Source of the DNA: Teichococcus wenyumeiae
GTDB taxonomy: Bacteria; Pseudomonadota; Alphaproteobacteria; Acetobacterales; Acetobacteraceae
Direction: 5' to 3'
Assembly: GCF_003696345.1 (NCBI RefSeq)
Contig: NZ_RFLX01000006.1
Span: 62,001 to 126,000 of the forward strand
Length of the DNA: 64,000 nt
Part shown: positions 7,206 to 15,986 of the stretch, in pieces
Position numbering within the stretch: the first letter of the stretch is position 1
How the letters are laid out: each line of letters opens with the position of its first letter
The notes under the pieces: model-generated
Databases searched by the model: none
The model's input: only the letters and a program-made list of their open reading frames with translations
What the model was told of the DNA's origin: nothing
Program-made: the position numbers and the translations under genes

Positions 7206-9553
7206 GGCCTCTGCTGCTTCGCCTGGGTGGCGCGCTGCTGGTGCTGGCGCTGGTGGGGGTCGGGCTGTTCCGCACCATTCCCATCCGCGCCGAGATGACC
7301 GACCTGCTGCCGCCCGGCCGCACCCCCGCCGCCGAATTCCTGCTGCGGGAACTACGTTCGGGCGCCGCCACCACCTTGCTGCTGGCCGGCATCGAGGGCG
7401 CGGCGGAGCCGGAGCTGGCCCGCATCAGCCGCGCCGTCGGCGACCGGCTGCGGGAGTCGGGGCAGTTCAGCTTCGTCGGCAATGGCAGCCTCGACCTCTC
7501 CGAGACCGAGAGGGACCTGATCTTCCAGTACCGCTATCTGCTCTCACCCGCCGACCCGGCGAGCTTCGAGGCGGCGGGACTGAAGGGCAAGCTTTCCGGC
7601 CTGCTGGAAGGGCTGCGCTCCGCCGCCTCGCCGCTGCTGGCGCGCTTCGGCTTCGCCGATCCGACCGGCGCATTCTTCGACCTGCTGCGCGGCTGGCTGG
7701 GGCAGAGCCGGGTGCAGTTGCGCGCTGGCGCCTGGTTCGCGGAAGGCGCCAGCCCGCCCCGTGCGCTGATCGTGGCCCGCAGCCGCGCTTCCGGTCTGGA
7801 CACCGAGGCCCAGGCTGCCGCCGTCGCCACCTTCCAGGCCGCCTTCGCCGCCGCCAGCCCTGGCGATGCGCGGTTATTGCTGAGCGGCCCTGGCGTCTTC
7901 GGGGCCGAGGCCGCCGCCGCCATCCGTGCCGATGTGGAGATGATCTCCATCCTGTCCGGCCTGCTGATCCTGGGCTTCCTGTGGCTGCGCTACCGTTCGC
8001 TGCTGATGCTCTTCGCCGTGGCGGTGCCGCTGGGGGCGGGCACGCTGGCGGGGGTGGCGGCGGTGGGGCTCGGCTTCGGCGCGGTGCATGGCGCCGCCCT
8101 TGGCTTCGGCATGACCATGCTGGGCGTGGTGGTGGATTACCCCCTGCTGTTGATCACGCAGCGCCGGCCGGCGGAAAGCCTGCGCGACACGGCCCGCCGC
8201 ATCTGGCCTACCCTGCGGCTGGCCGCCGGCGCCGCCGCCCTGGGTCTGACCGGCATGATGCTTTCTGGCTTTCCCATCCTGGCGCAACTGGGCCTTTTCG
8301 GGGCTGCGGGCCTGCTGGTCGGCGTGGTGGTCACGGCGGGGCTGCTGCCCTGGCTGCTGCCGGGCACTGCTCTGGTGCCAAGGCCCTTGCCCCGCGCGCT
8401 GGCCCGGGGGCTGGGCGCGGTGCGGGGCTGGCGCTGGCTCGCCCTGGTGGTGCCGCTGGCGGCGCTGGTGCTGCTGGCGCTCGGCGGCCCGCGCTGGGAG
8501 GACGACCTCGCCCGCCTCAGCCCCGTGCCGCCGGCGCAATTGCGGCTGGATGAGGAACTGCGCGGCCAGCTCGGCGCCCCGGATGTGCGTGGCATCGTCG
8601 CCCTGGCCGGCCCGGATGCCGAAGCCGTGCTGCGGAAGGCCGAGGCGGTGGAGCAGGCGCTGCAGCCTCTGGTCGCCCGTGGCCAGTTGGGTGGCTTCGA
8701 CAGCCCCGCCCGCTATCTGCCCAGCGCCGCCACCCAGCGCGCCCGGCAGGCCGCCCTGCCTTCGGCGGACATCATGCGCCCCAGGCTGCAGGAGGCCTCT
8801 GCCGGGCTGCCCTTCCGGCCGGAAGCCTTCAACCGCTTCCTGGACAGCCTGGCGGAAAGCCGCACCCTGCCGGTGCTGACGGTGGAGGGCCTGCCGCGCC
8901 TGCCCATCCTGGCGGCCCGGCTGGACCCCTTGCTCTCGCCGCGTGGGGATGGCTGGCAGGGGCTGGTGATCCCGCAGGACTTGCGCGACATCGGCGCCCT
9001 CCGTGCCGCGCTGGCGGGGCTGGACGATCCCGGCATCCTCTGGGTGGACGTGAAGGCGGAAACGCAGGGCGTGGTGACCCTGGCCACGCGGCAGGCGCTG
9101 CTTTGGTGCGGGCTGGGCGGCCTCGCGGTGCTGCTGCTGCTGGCGGTGGGGCTGCGGCGCGGCTGGCGCGGCCTGCCGGCGGCGCTCTGGACCGCGGCGC
9201 CGATCGCCGGAGCCCTGCTGGTGACGGTGGCCGCCCTGGCGCTGCTGGGCCAGCGGCTGACGCCCTTTCATCTCGCGGCGCTGTTGCTGGCGGCGGGGGT
9301 CGGAATGGATTATGCGCTCTTCTTCGGCAGCGCTGCGCGGCAAGGGGCCGAGGAAGCCGACCGCACCCTGGGCGCCGTGTTCAATTGCACCATGACCACC
9401 TTGCTGACCTTTGGCCTGCTGGCCTTCTGCGCCACCCCGGTGCTGCGCGGCATCGGGCTGACGGTCGCCATCGGCGTCAGCAGCGCCTTCCTGCTGGCCC
9501 TCGCCCTTTCGCCGCCATCCGCCCTGGCGGCTTCTGAAAAGATGCCCAACTGA
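7202..9553 (+). CDS. MMPL/RND-family exporter (ApeM-like)
   Basis: A 783-residue membrane protein with the duplicated MMPL layout: one N-terminal helix, a large periplasmic loop, five or six helices (about residues 245-400), a second helix and loop, then a second helix bundle (about 625-775). The region R-A-D-V-E-M-I-S-I-L-S-G-L-L is the start of the first bundle. It probably flips or exports the polyene lipid to the periplasmic LolA-like carrier encoded just upstream; the two genes overlap by 4 nt (GTG start). MMPL exporters of this size are standard in aryl polyene clusters. Confidence 0.85.
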   Translation: MRPLLLRLGGALLVLALVGVGLFRTIPIRAEMTDLLPPGRTPAAEFLLRELRSGAATTLLLAGIEGAAEPELARISRAVGDRLRESGQFSFVGNGSLDLSETERDLIFQYRYLLSPADPASFEAAGLKGKLSGLLEGLRSAASPLLARFGFADPTGAFFDLLRGWLGQSRVQLRAGAWFAEGASPPRALIVARSRASGLDTEAQAAAVATFQAAFAAASPGDARLLLSGPGVFGAEAAAAIRADVEMISILSGLLILGFLWLRYRSLLMLFAVAVPLGAGTLAGVAAVGLGFGAVHGAALGFGMTMLGVVVDYPLLLITQRRPAESLRDTARRIWPTLRLAAGAAALGLTGMMLSGFPILAQLGLFGAAGLLVGVVVTAGLLPWLLPGTALVPRPLPRALARGLGAVRGWRWLALVVPLAALVLLALGGPRWEDDLARLSPVPPAQLRLDEELRGQLGAPDVRGIVALAGPDAEAVLRKAEAVEQALQPLVARGQLGGFDSPARYLPSAATQRARQAALPSADIMRPRLQEASAGLPFRPEAFNRFLDSLAESRTLPVLTVEGLPRLPILAARLDPLLSPRGDGWQGLVIPQDLRDIGALRAALAGLDDPGILWVDVKAETQGVVTLATRQALLWCGLGGLAVLLLLAVGLRRGWRGLPAALWTAAPIAGALLVTVAALALLGQRLTPFHLAALLLAAGVGMDYALFFGSAARQGAEEADRTLGAVFNCTMTTLLTFGLLAFCATPVLRGIGLTVAIGVSSAFLLALALSPPSALAASEKMPN

Positions 9554-9561
9554 AATCGGAC

Positions 9562-10761
9562 ATGCCAACTTCTTTCACTCCCCTGGCGCTTTCCGCCGTC
9601 ACGGCCGTCAGCGCGATGGGCACCGGCATCGCCGCCACGCGCCGGGCTCTGCATGAACGCCTGGGCGGGCTGCGGCCCGCCAGCCCCGAGGACCGGCCCG
9701 CCGCCTTTGTCGGCCGTGTGGAAGGGGTGGATTCGGTGGCGCTGCCGCCGGAACTGGCGCGCTACAACTGCCGCAACAACCGGCTGGCCGAGATGGCCCT
9801 GTTGCAGGACGGCTTTCTCGCCGCCGTGGCGGAGGCGCGGGAACGGCTGGGCGCCACGCGCATCGCCGTGGTCATGGGCACCAGCACCTCCGGCATCGCG
9901 GAAACCGAGGCCGCTTATCGCCGCCGCCCCGAGGGCAGCTTCGAGCTGCCGGAGGATTTCGACTTCGCCGCCACGCATGACCTGTTTTCGCTGCCGCGCT
10001 ACGTGCGGGCGCGGCTGGGGCTGGCGGGGCCGGCGCTGACCATTTCCACCGCCTGCACCTCCGGCGCCCGCGCCTTCCTGGAGGCCGCCACCATGATCTC
10101 CGCCGGGCTCTGCGACGCGGCGGTGGTAGGTGGGGTGGATACGCTTTGCCGCATGACGGTGGAGGGCTTCGGCTCGCTGGCCCTCCTGGCGCCGGGCCCG
10201 ACCCGCCCCTGCGCCGCCGACCGGGACGGCATCACGGTGGGGGAGGCCGCCGCCTTCGTTCTGTTGACCCGCCCGCAGGACGCGGCGCCTGATGCGGTGC
10301 AACTGCTCGGCGCCGGCGCCAGCAGCGACGGGCACCACATGTCCTCGCCGCATCCGGAGGGGCTGGGCGCCGTATCGGCCATGCGGGCGGCGCTGGACGC
10401 GGCGCAACTGGATGCCGCGCAGATCGACTACATCAACCTGCACGGCACCGGCACCCGCGCCAATGACGCCATGGAGGACCGGGCGGTGTCGCATCTCTTC
10501 GGCAATGCCGTGCCCTGTTCCTCCACCAAGGGCTGGACCGGGCATACGCTCGGCGCTTCCGGCGCGCTGGAGGCGGTGGTGGCCGCGCTCTGCCTGCAGG
10601 ACGGGCTGGTGCCGGGTTGCCTGGGCGTGGAGCGCGTGGACCCGGAGTTCCAGGCGGATGTGGCTGTTGAGAACCGCCGGGCGCCGCTGCGCCGGGTGCT
10701 GAGCAATTCATTCGGCTTCGGCGGCAGCAATTGCAGCTTGGTCCTGGGCCACGCGGCGTGA
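9562..10761 (+). CDS. Beta-ketoacyl-ACP synthase (ApeO-like, FabF type)
   Basis: A 399-residue condensing enzyme with a complete catalytic triad: Cys165 in S-T-A-C-T-S-G, His294 in H-G-T-G-T and His328 in G-H-T-L-G. The C-terminal S-F-G-F-G-G-S-N is also intact. It extends the aryl starter by decarboxylative condensation with malonyl-ACP. It lies 8 bp after the exporter gene with a purine-rich site before ATG 9562, and its stop overlaps the start of the partner ketosynthase-like gene. ApeO and the following ApeC-like subunit form the heterodimeric synthase of aryl polyene systems. Confidence 0.9.
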   Translation: MPTSFTPLALSAVTAVSAMGTGIAATRRALHERLGGLRPASPEDRPAAFVGRVEGVDSVALPPELARYNCRNNRLAEMALLQDGFLAAVAEARERLGATRIAVVMGTSTSGIAETEAAYRRRPEGSFELPEDFDFAATHDLFSLPRYVRARLGLAGPALTISTACTSGARAFLEAATMISAGLCDAAVVGGVDTLCRMTVEGFGSLALLAPGPTRPCAADRDGITVGEAAAFVLLTRPQDAAPDAVQLLGAGASSDGHHMSSPHPEGLGAVSAMRAALDAAQLDAAQIDYINLHGTGTRANDAMEDRAVSHLFGNAVPCSSTKGWTGHTLGASGALEAVVAALCLQDGLVPGCLGVERVDPEFQADVAVENRRAPLRRVLSNSFGFGGSNCSLVLGHAA

Positions 10762-11552
10762 GCGGCGTGCATTGCCATATCGGCGGCCTGGCGCTGCTGG
10801 GCCCGGGCCTGCCGTGCTGGGCGGAATCCAAGCCCGTGCTGGCGGGCCGGGTGCCGTGGCAGGAGGCGCCGCCGGTCGTGCCGCCGCCCGCCATGCTGGC
10901 GCCCACCGAACGCCGTCGCACCAGCCTGGTGGTGCGCTTGGCCCTGGCGGCGGCCTCGGGTGCCGTGGAGGCCGCCGGTGTCGCGCCGGAGGCGCTTGAG
11001 ACGGTCTTCGCCAGTTCCAACGGGGATGGCGCGGTGGTCGGCGCCATCCTGGACAGCCTGGCGGCGCCGGATGGCGAGGTCTCGCCCACCCAGTTCCACA
11101 ACTCCGTGCACAATGCGGCGGCGGGCTATTGGGGCATCGGCGCGCATTCCACCAAGCCTTCCATCAGCATCGGCTGCCACCAGGACAGCTTCGCCCTCGG
11201 CCTGTTGCAGGCGGCGGTGCAGGTGGCGGGCCGCGGCGTGCCGGTGCTCTTCTGCGCCTATGACGCGCCCCTGGCCGGGCCGCTGGCGCCGATGCATCCC
11301 ACGGCCTTTCCCTTCGCCATGGCCTGCGTGCTGACGCCGGAACCCACCCCCGCCACCCGCGCCGCGCTGACCCTGCGGCACCTGCCCGGTGGCGCGCCCG
11401 CCGCGCCATCTCCTTGGCAGAAGCTGGCGGAAGGCAATCCGGCCGCCCGTTCCCTGCCGCTGCTGGCCGCCCTGGCGGCTGGCGGCGCCGCCAGCCTGGT
11501 CTGGCCGCTGCTGGATGATGCGCGGCTGGAGGTCGAGGTTTCACCATGCTGA
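10758..11552 (+). CDS. Chain-length-factor-like ketosynthase (ApeC-like)
   Basis: A 264-residue protein related to the N-terminal half of beta-ketoacyl synthases. It has the family hallmark H-N-S-V-H-N-A-A-A-G-Y-W (about residues 113-124) and the segment S-I-G-C-H-Q-D-S-F, but lacks the second half with the catalytic histidines, as in ApeC proteins, which act as chain-length factor beside ApeO. The start is GTG 10758, overlapping the ketosynthase stop; an upstream extension to 10731 would lie inside the previous gene. It overlaps the next gene by 7 nt. Confidence 0.8.
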   Translation: MSGVHCHIGGLALLGPGLPCWAESKPVLAGRVPWQEAPPVVPPPAMLAPTERRRTSLVVRLALAAASGAVEAAGVAPEALETVFASSNGDGAVVGAILDSLAAPDGEVSPTQFHNSVHNAAAGYWGIGAHSTKPSISIGCHQDSFALGLLQAAVQVAGRGVPVLFCAYDAPLAGPLAPMHPTAFPFAMACVLTPEPTPATRAALTLRHLPGGAPAAPSPWQKLAEGNPAARSLPLLAALAAGGAASLVWPLLDDARLEVEVSPC

Positions 11553-11989
11553 CGCCGCCGCTGGAGCATGAGGCGATCGCGGCCCTGGTGCCGCATGCCG
11601 GCAGCATGTGCCTGCTGGGCCGGGTCCTGGGCTGGGATGCGGAGAGCATCCGCTGCGCCGCCACCTCCCACCGCGATGCCGGCAATCCGCTGCGGCGGGA
11701 CGGGATGCTGCCGGCGGTCTGCGGCGTGGAATACGCGCTGCAGGCCATGGCGGTGCATGGTGCGCTGACAGGGGGCGAGGGGCCGCAGCCGCCGGGCTAT
11801 CTCGCCAGCCTGCGCAACCTGACGCTCGGCGCCGCGCGGCTGGACGACGTGGTGGAGGATCTGGCGGTGCAGGCCACGGCCCTGGCGCGGGAAGCGCGGT
11901 CCTTTGTCTATGCCTTCGAGGTCTCGGGCGGGGGCAGGGTGCTGTTGTCCGGCCAGGCCGCCATCATCCTGCCGCAGGGGGAAGCATGA
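11546..11989 (+). CDS. ApeP-like 3-hydroxyacyl-ACP dehydratase (hot-dog)
   Basis: A 147-residue hot-dog protein. The N-terminus L-V-P-H-A-G-S-M-C-L-L matches the ApeP dehydratase family (P-H-x-x-x-M), and G-V-E-Y-A-L-Q-A-M-A-V-H-G forms the central hot-dog helix with the acidic residue of the active site. It would dehydrate the 3-hydroxyacyl-ACP made by the neighbouring ketoreductase, together with the short ApeI-like protein. It overlaps the chain-length factor gene and shares ATGA with the ketoreductase. Confidence 0.8.
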   Translation: MLTPPLEHEAIAALVPHAGSMCLLGRVLGWDAESIRCAATSHRDAGNPLRRDGMLPAVCGVEYALQAMAVHGALTGGEGPQPPGYLASLRNLTLGAARLDDVVEDLAVQATALAREARSFVYAFEVSGGGRVLLSGQAAIILPQGEA

Positions 11990-12705
11990 AGCGCGCGCTT
12001 GTCACCGGCGGCGGCAGCCTGATCGGCGCCGCCATCGCCAGCCGCCTGGTGGCGGATGGGCTGCATGTCATCCTGCATGCCAATGCCAATATCGACCGTG
12101 CCCGCGCCCTGGCGCATGAGATCCGCGAGAGTGGCGGCAGCGCCGAGGCGGTGCAGTTCGACCTGACCAATGCCGCCACTTGCGAGGCCGCGCTGAACCA
12201 GTTGCTGGAAGCCGGCCCGGTGCAGGTGCTGGTCCATAACGCCGGCACGCATGACGACGCGCCCATGGCCGGCATGACGGCGGCGCAGTGGCACGGCGTC
12301 ATCGACGTCTCGCTGAACGGCTTCTTCCATGTGGCGCAGCCGCTGCTGCTGCCGATGATCGGCACGCGCTGGGGGCGGATCATCGCCATCTCCTCCGTCT
12401 CGGCCATCATGGGCAACCGGGGGCAGGCGAATTACGCGGCCGCCAAGGCGGGGCTGGGCGGCGCGATCCGCTCGCTCTCTCTGGAATGCGCGCCGCGCGG
12501 CGTCACGGCCAATGTGGTGGCGCCGGGCGTGATCGAGAGCCCCGCCGTGGCGGCGGTGATGACCAGGGAGCAGATCGCGAGGATGGTGCCCGCCCGCCGC
12601 GCCGGGCGGCCAGAGGAAGTGGCTGATCTGGTTGGCTTCCTGGCCTCCGAACAGGCCGGCTACATCACCGGGCAGACCATTTCCATCAATGGCGGGATGG
12701 CGTGA
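11986..12705 (+). CDS. 3-oxoacyl-ACP reductase (FabG-type, ApeQ-like)
   Basis: A 239-residue short-chain dehydrogenase with T-G-G-G-S-L-I-G at 7-14 for NADP(H) binding, N-A-G (about 84-86), a catalytic serine in I-S-S-V-S (135-139) and Y150-x-x-x-K154. The C-terminal I-T-G-Q-T-I-S-I-N-G-G-M-A is typical of FabG. It reduces the beta-keto group after each elongation. It is the last gene of the tightly overlapping run; a 76-bp gap separates it from the flavoprotein gene. Confidence 0.9.
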   Translation: MKRALVTGGGSLIGAAIASRLVADGLHVILHANANIDRARALAHEIRESGGSAEAVQFDLTNAATCEAALNQLLEAGPVQVLVHNAGTHDDAPMAGMTAAQWHGVIDVSLNGFFHVAQPLLLPMIGTRWGRIIAISSVSAIMGNRGQANYAAAKAGLGGAIRSLSLECAPRGVTANVVAPGVIESPAVAAVMTREQIARMVPARRAGRPEEVADLVGFLASEQAGYITGQTISINGGMA

Positions 12706-12781
12706 GCCTGTCGCGTTTCGGCCCTGTTGCCGTCGGCGGGGTTGCTGCTAAACAGGCGGTGTCGTTCTGGATGAGGAACCG

Positions 12782-14107
12782 ATGCCGCTCGACTCCATCT
12801 CCGACGCCGGAATCCTGGCGGAACGCTGCGATGTGCTGATCGTGGGCGGCGGCCCCGCCGGCTCCACCGCCGCCGCACTGCTGGCCGCCCAGGGCCGCAA
12901 GGTGGTGATGCTGGAGAAGGAGGTGCATCCGCGCTTCCATATCGGTGAATCCCTGCTGCCGCAGAACCTGCGGATCTTCGAGAAGCTGGGCGTGGCGGAG
13001 CAGGTCCAGGCGCTGGGCGTCTTCAAGCCCGGCGCTTCCTTCATCTCAGACGAGCATGGGGCGAAGGTTTCCTTCTCCTTCGCCGATGGCATCAACAAGA
13101 ACTACACCCACAGCTACCAGGTGAAGCGCGCCGAGTTCGATGAGCTGCTGTTCCGCAACGCGGCGGCGCGCGGCGCCGAGACGCATGAGGGCACCCGCGT
13201 GCTGGACGTGGCGCTGGACCCGGTGCATGGCTCCCGCGTCACGGCGCGCGATGCCTCCGGCGCCACCCGCACTTGGCTGGCACGCTTCGTGATCGATGCC
13301 TCGGGGCGGGATACGCTGCTGGCGGGGCAGCAGGGTGGCAAGCAGCGCAACCCGCACAACAACACCGCCGCGCTCTATGGCCACTTCCGCGGCGTGACGC
13401 CCTGCGAAGGCTGCCACGAGGGCAATATCACTATCCACCTGCTGCCGCAGGGCTGGTGCTGGATGATCCCGCTGCCCGGCGGCATCACCAGCGTCGGCAT
13501 CGTCAGCACGCCGGAATTCTTCAAGACCCGCAAGGGCGCCTTCGAGCCCTTCCTGATGGAGAGCCTGCGCCAGAGTCCCTCGATCCGTGAGCGCATGGAG
13601 CAGGCGGAACTGGTCTCCCCTGTCACTACCACCGGTAACTACTCCTACCGCGCCACCGAGATGGTGGGAGAGGGCTGGATGATGGTGGGCGATGCCTTCG
13701 CCTTCATCGACCCGGTGTTTTCCTCCGGTGTCATGCTGGCCATGGCCAGCGCCGAGCTGGGCGCCGAGGCGGTGGATGCCTGGCTGGACGACCCCGCCCG
13801 CGCCGCGCCGCTGATGCGGACCTTCGAGCGCAAGGTGAAGCGGGCCATCGCCTCCATGTCCTGGCTGATCTACCGCATCAACCGCCCGGTGCTGCGGGAC
13901 ATGTTCATGCAGCCCAGCAACCGCTTCCGCATGCGGGATGGGCTGGTCAGCCTGCTGGCCGGGGACGTGCACGCCAATACCAACCGGCAACTGCCGGTGC
14001 TGGCCTTCAAAGCGACCTATGGGGTGCTCTCCGTGGCGCACCGCCTGGGCTACCGCCTGCGCGGCGGCACATTGCGGAAAGTGGAGTCTGCTCCGCTGCC
14101 TGCCTGA
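12782..14107 (+). CDS. Flavin-dependent halogenase-like FAD oxidoreductase
   Basis: A 441-residue FAD enzyme. The dinucleotide-binding motif G-G-G-P-A-G-S is at 22-28, followed by P-R-F-H-I-G-E-S-L-L-P (50-60), which is typical of the variant-B halogenase/phenolic halogenase branch (CmlS, CndH and PltA type). It carries the halogenase signature W-x-W-x-I-P as W225-C-W-M-I-P230, and Lys82 in G-V-F-K-P-G lines up with the catalytic lysine of PrnA (G-A-F-K-A). The flavin motif G-D-A-F-A-F-I-D-P-V-F-S-S-G-V lies near 304-318. It could halogenate the aryl head of the polyene, as bromination does in xanthomonadin. Relatives that only oxidise or reduce also exist, so activity is inferred. GAGGAACCGATG gives a good ribosome-binding site. 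Confidence 0.75.
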   Translation: MPLDSISDAGILAERCDVLIVGGGPAGSTAAALLAAQGRKVVMLEKEVHPRFHIGESLLPQNLRIFEKLGVAEQVQALGVFKPGASFISDEHGAKVSFSFADGINKNYTHSYQVKRAEFDELLFRNAAARGAETHEGTRVLDVALDPVHGSRVTARDASGATRTWLARFVIDASGRDTLLAGQQGGKQRNPHNNTAALYGHFRGVTPCEGCHEGNITIHLLPQGWCWMIPLPGGITSVGIVSTPEFFKTRKGAFEPFLMESLRQSPSIRERMEQAELVSPVTTTGNYSYRATEMVGEGWMMVGDAFAFIDPVFSSGVMLAMASAELGAEAVDAWLDDPARAAPLMRTFERKVKRAIASMSWLIYRINRPVLRDMFMQPSNRFRMRDGLVSLLAGDVHANTNRQLPVLAFKATYGVLSVAHRLGYRLRGGTLRKVESAPLPA

Positions 14108-14131
14108 ACACCCCTCACGGAGAACCTGCCG

Positions 14132-14713
14132 ATGCGCCGCGTGCTCGCGCTGTCGTTATTGTGCCTTGGACTTGCCGCCTGCGGCACGACTCAGATGCCG
14201 ATGACCTACGCGCCGACCGTGAGGCCGGCCGCAGTGTCACGTCCTATGGTGGCAATAGGGTCCGTGACGGATCAGCGGCAGGACGGACGGGAGAACCCCT
14301 ATTGGATCGGCACGATCCGCGATGGCTTCGGTATTCCGATGAAGCGGCTTGAGGCGTCGACGCCCGCAACCGAGGTGGTGCGGCAGGCCTACACCGATGC
14401 ACTGGCTGCCCGGGGCATGCTGGCTCCGGCCGCGCCACGCTACCTGCTGAACGTGACCATTCTGCAATTCGATGCCAATCAATATAGCCGGCGGGAAGCC
14501 ACCGCTGAATTCATGGTGACGTTAACGACCAGCAGCAATGCCCCGGTTCTGACGGCTCGGGAACGCGCCTATCAGGTTGGCGGCAGCATGATCACGCTCT
14601 CGAAAGGCATCTTCGGCTCTGTGGAAGATCTGCGAGGCATCGCGCTGAGCACGATGAGCCAAGCCATCGACCGTATCCTGGACAAGCCGGAATTCGCCGC
14701 CGCGCTGCGTTAA
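14132..14713 (+). CDS. Lipoprotein, YajG-like
   Basis: A 193-residue protein with a lipoprotein signal: hydrophobic core and lipobox L-A-A-C with Cys at about residue 14. The mature part (G-S-V-T-D-Q-R, then R-L-E-A-S-T-P-A-T-E-V-V-R-Q-A-Y-T-D-A-L-A-A-R-G-M-L) resembles the YajG group of putative outer-membrane lipoproteins. It is on the same strand 24 bp after the halogenase-like gene, so it may be read through from the pigment cluster, but its GC content is slightly lower than that of the neighbours. The function is not known. Confidence 0.6.
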   Translation: MRRVLALSLLCLGLAACGTTQMPMTYAPTVRPAAVSRPMVAIGSVTDQRQDGRENPYWIGTIRDGFGIPMKRLEASTPATEVVRQAYTDALAARGMLAPAAPRYLLNVTILQFDANQYSRREATAEFMVTLTTSSNAPVLTARERAYQVGGSMITLSKGIFGSVEDLRGIALSTMSQAIDRILDKPEFAAALR

Positions 14714-14812
14714 ACGTTTTGACAAGACAAGTGACAGCGGCGCTGTTCCGCATCACACTGGCGTCAGGGACGGCATCAATGCCGCCGGGACTCCAGGAGG
14801 AGCAGAACAGGA

Positions 14813-15916
14813 ATGATCAGCCGCCGCTTTTTGGCTGGTAGTGCCCTGGCGGGCACCGCCACCGCGCTGGCCGCCCCGGCCATTGCGCAAACCGCGCCGG
14901 AGATCCGCTGGCGCATGGCCAGCAGCTTTCCCCGCTCGCTCGACACCATCTTCGGCGCCGGCGACCATGTGGCGAAGCGTGTGGCCGCCCTGACGGACAA
15001 CAAGTTCCAGATCCGCGCCTTCCCGGCGGGCGAGCTGGTACCCGGCCTGCAGGTGGCCGATGCGGTGCAGAACGGCACGGTGGAATGTGCCCATACCGCC
15101 TCCTATTACTTCACCGGCAAGGACCCGACCTTCGCCTTCGACGGCGCCGTGCCCTTCGGCCTGAACACGCGGCACACAAATGCCTGGCTGATCCAGGGTG
15201 GCGGGCGCGAGGTGTTGAGGGAGTTCTTCGAAGGCTACAACATCGTCTCCATCCCGGCCGGCAATACCGGCGCACAGATGGGGGGCTGGTTCCGCAAGGA
15301 AATCAAGACGGTCGCGGACCTCAACGGGCTGAAGTTCCGCATTGCCGGCATCGCCGGCAGCATGATGCAGAAGCTCGGCGTCATTCCGCAGCAGATCGCG
15401 GGCGGCGACATCTATCCGGCGCTGGAGAAGGGCACCATCGATGCCGCCGAATGGGTCGGGCCCTATGACGACGAGAAGCTGGGCTTCAACCGCGTTGCGC
15501 CTTTCTATTATTACCCGGGCTTTTGGGAAGGTTCGCTGAACCTCTCCCTCTACGTCAACAAGGCCAAGATGGAGGAGCTGCCGCCGCTCTACCGGGAGGT
15601 GCTGGAAAGCGCCTGCCGCGACTCCACCATCGAGACCATGGCCAAGTACGACGTGCAGAACCCCGCTGCGCTGCGCCGCTTGGTCGCGGCCGGCACGCAG
15701 CTGCGCCCCTTCCCGCGGGAGGTGATGCAGGCCTGCTACAAGGCGGCCTTCGAGCTTTATGACGAGATCTCGGCCGAGAACCCCAAGTTCAAGAAGGTCT
15801 ACGAGCACTGGAAGGCCTTCCGGGACAACGAATACGGTTGGTTCCGCGTGACCGAATACAGCTTCGACCAGTTCGCCTATTTCATGTATGGGCAGGAACA
15901 GCAGCAGCGGCGCTGA
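14813..15916 (+). CDS. TRAP transporter substrate-binding protein (DctP/TakP type)
   Basis: A 367-residue periplasmic binding protein with a twin-arginine-like signal (S-R-R-F-L-A-G, cleaved after A-I-A near residue 25). The mature start W-R-M-A-S-S-F-P-R-S-L-D-T-I and the motif F-R-I-A-G-I-A-G plus P-A-L-E-K-G-T-I-D-A-A-E-W match the TakP branch, whose studied members bind 2-oxoacids or lactate-type monocarboxylates. AGGAGGAG sits 13 nt before ATG 14813. It is the first gene of a complete TRAP operon with DctQ and DctM. A TTGACA at 14719-14724 is a possible -35 element, without a good -10. Confidence 0.9.
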   Translation: MISRRFLAGSALAGTATALAAPAIAQTAPEIRWRMASSFPRSLDTIFGAGDHVAKRVAALTDNKFQIRAFPAGELVPGLQVADAVQNGTVECAHTASYYFTGKDPTFAFDGAVPFGLNTRHTNAWLIQGGGREVLREFFEGYNIVSIPAGNTGAQMGGWFRKEIKTVADLNGLKFRIAGIAGSMMQKLGVIPQQIAGGDIYPALEKGTIDAAEWVGPYDDEKLGFNRVAPFYYYPGFWEGSLNLSLYVNKAKMEELPPLYREVLESACRDSTIETMAKYDVQNPAALRRLVAAGTQLRPFPREVMQACYKAAFELYDEISAENPKFKKVYEHWKAFRDNEYGWFRVTEYSFDQFAYFMYGQEQQQRR

Positions 15917-15986
15917 TGCCGGCGGCGTCGTGCGGCCGCACGGCGCCTGCCTGCCCTGAATACCAGTTCGAGGAGGAAACCGCCGG

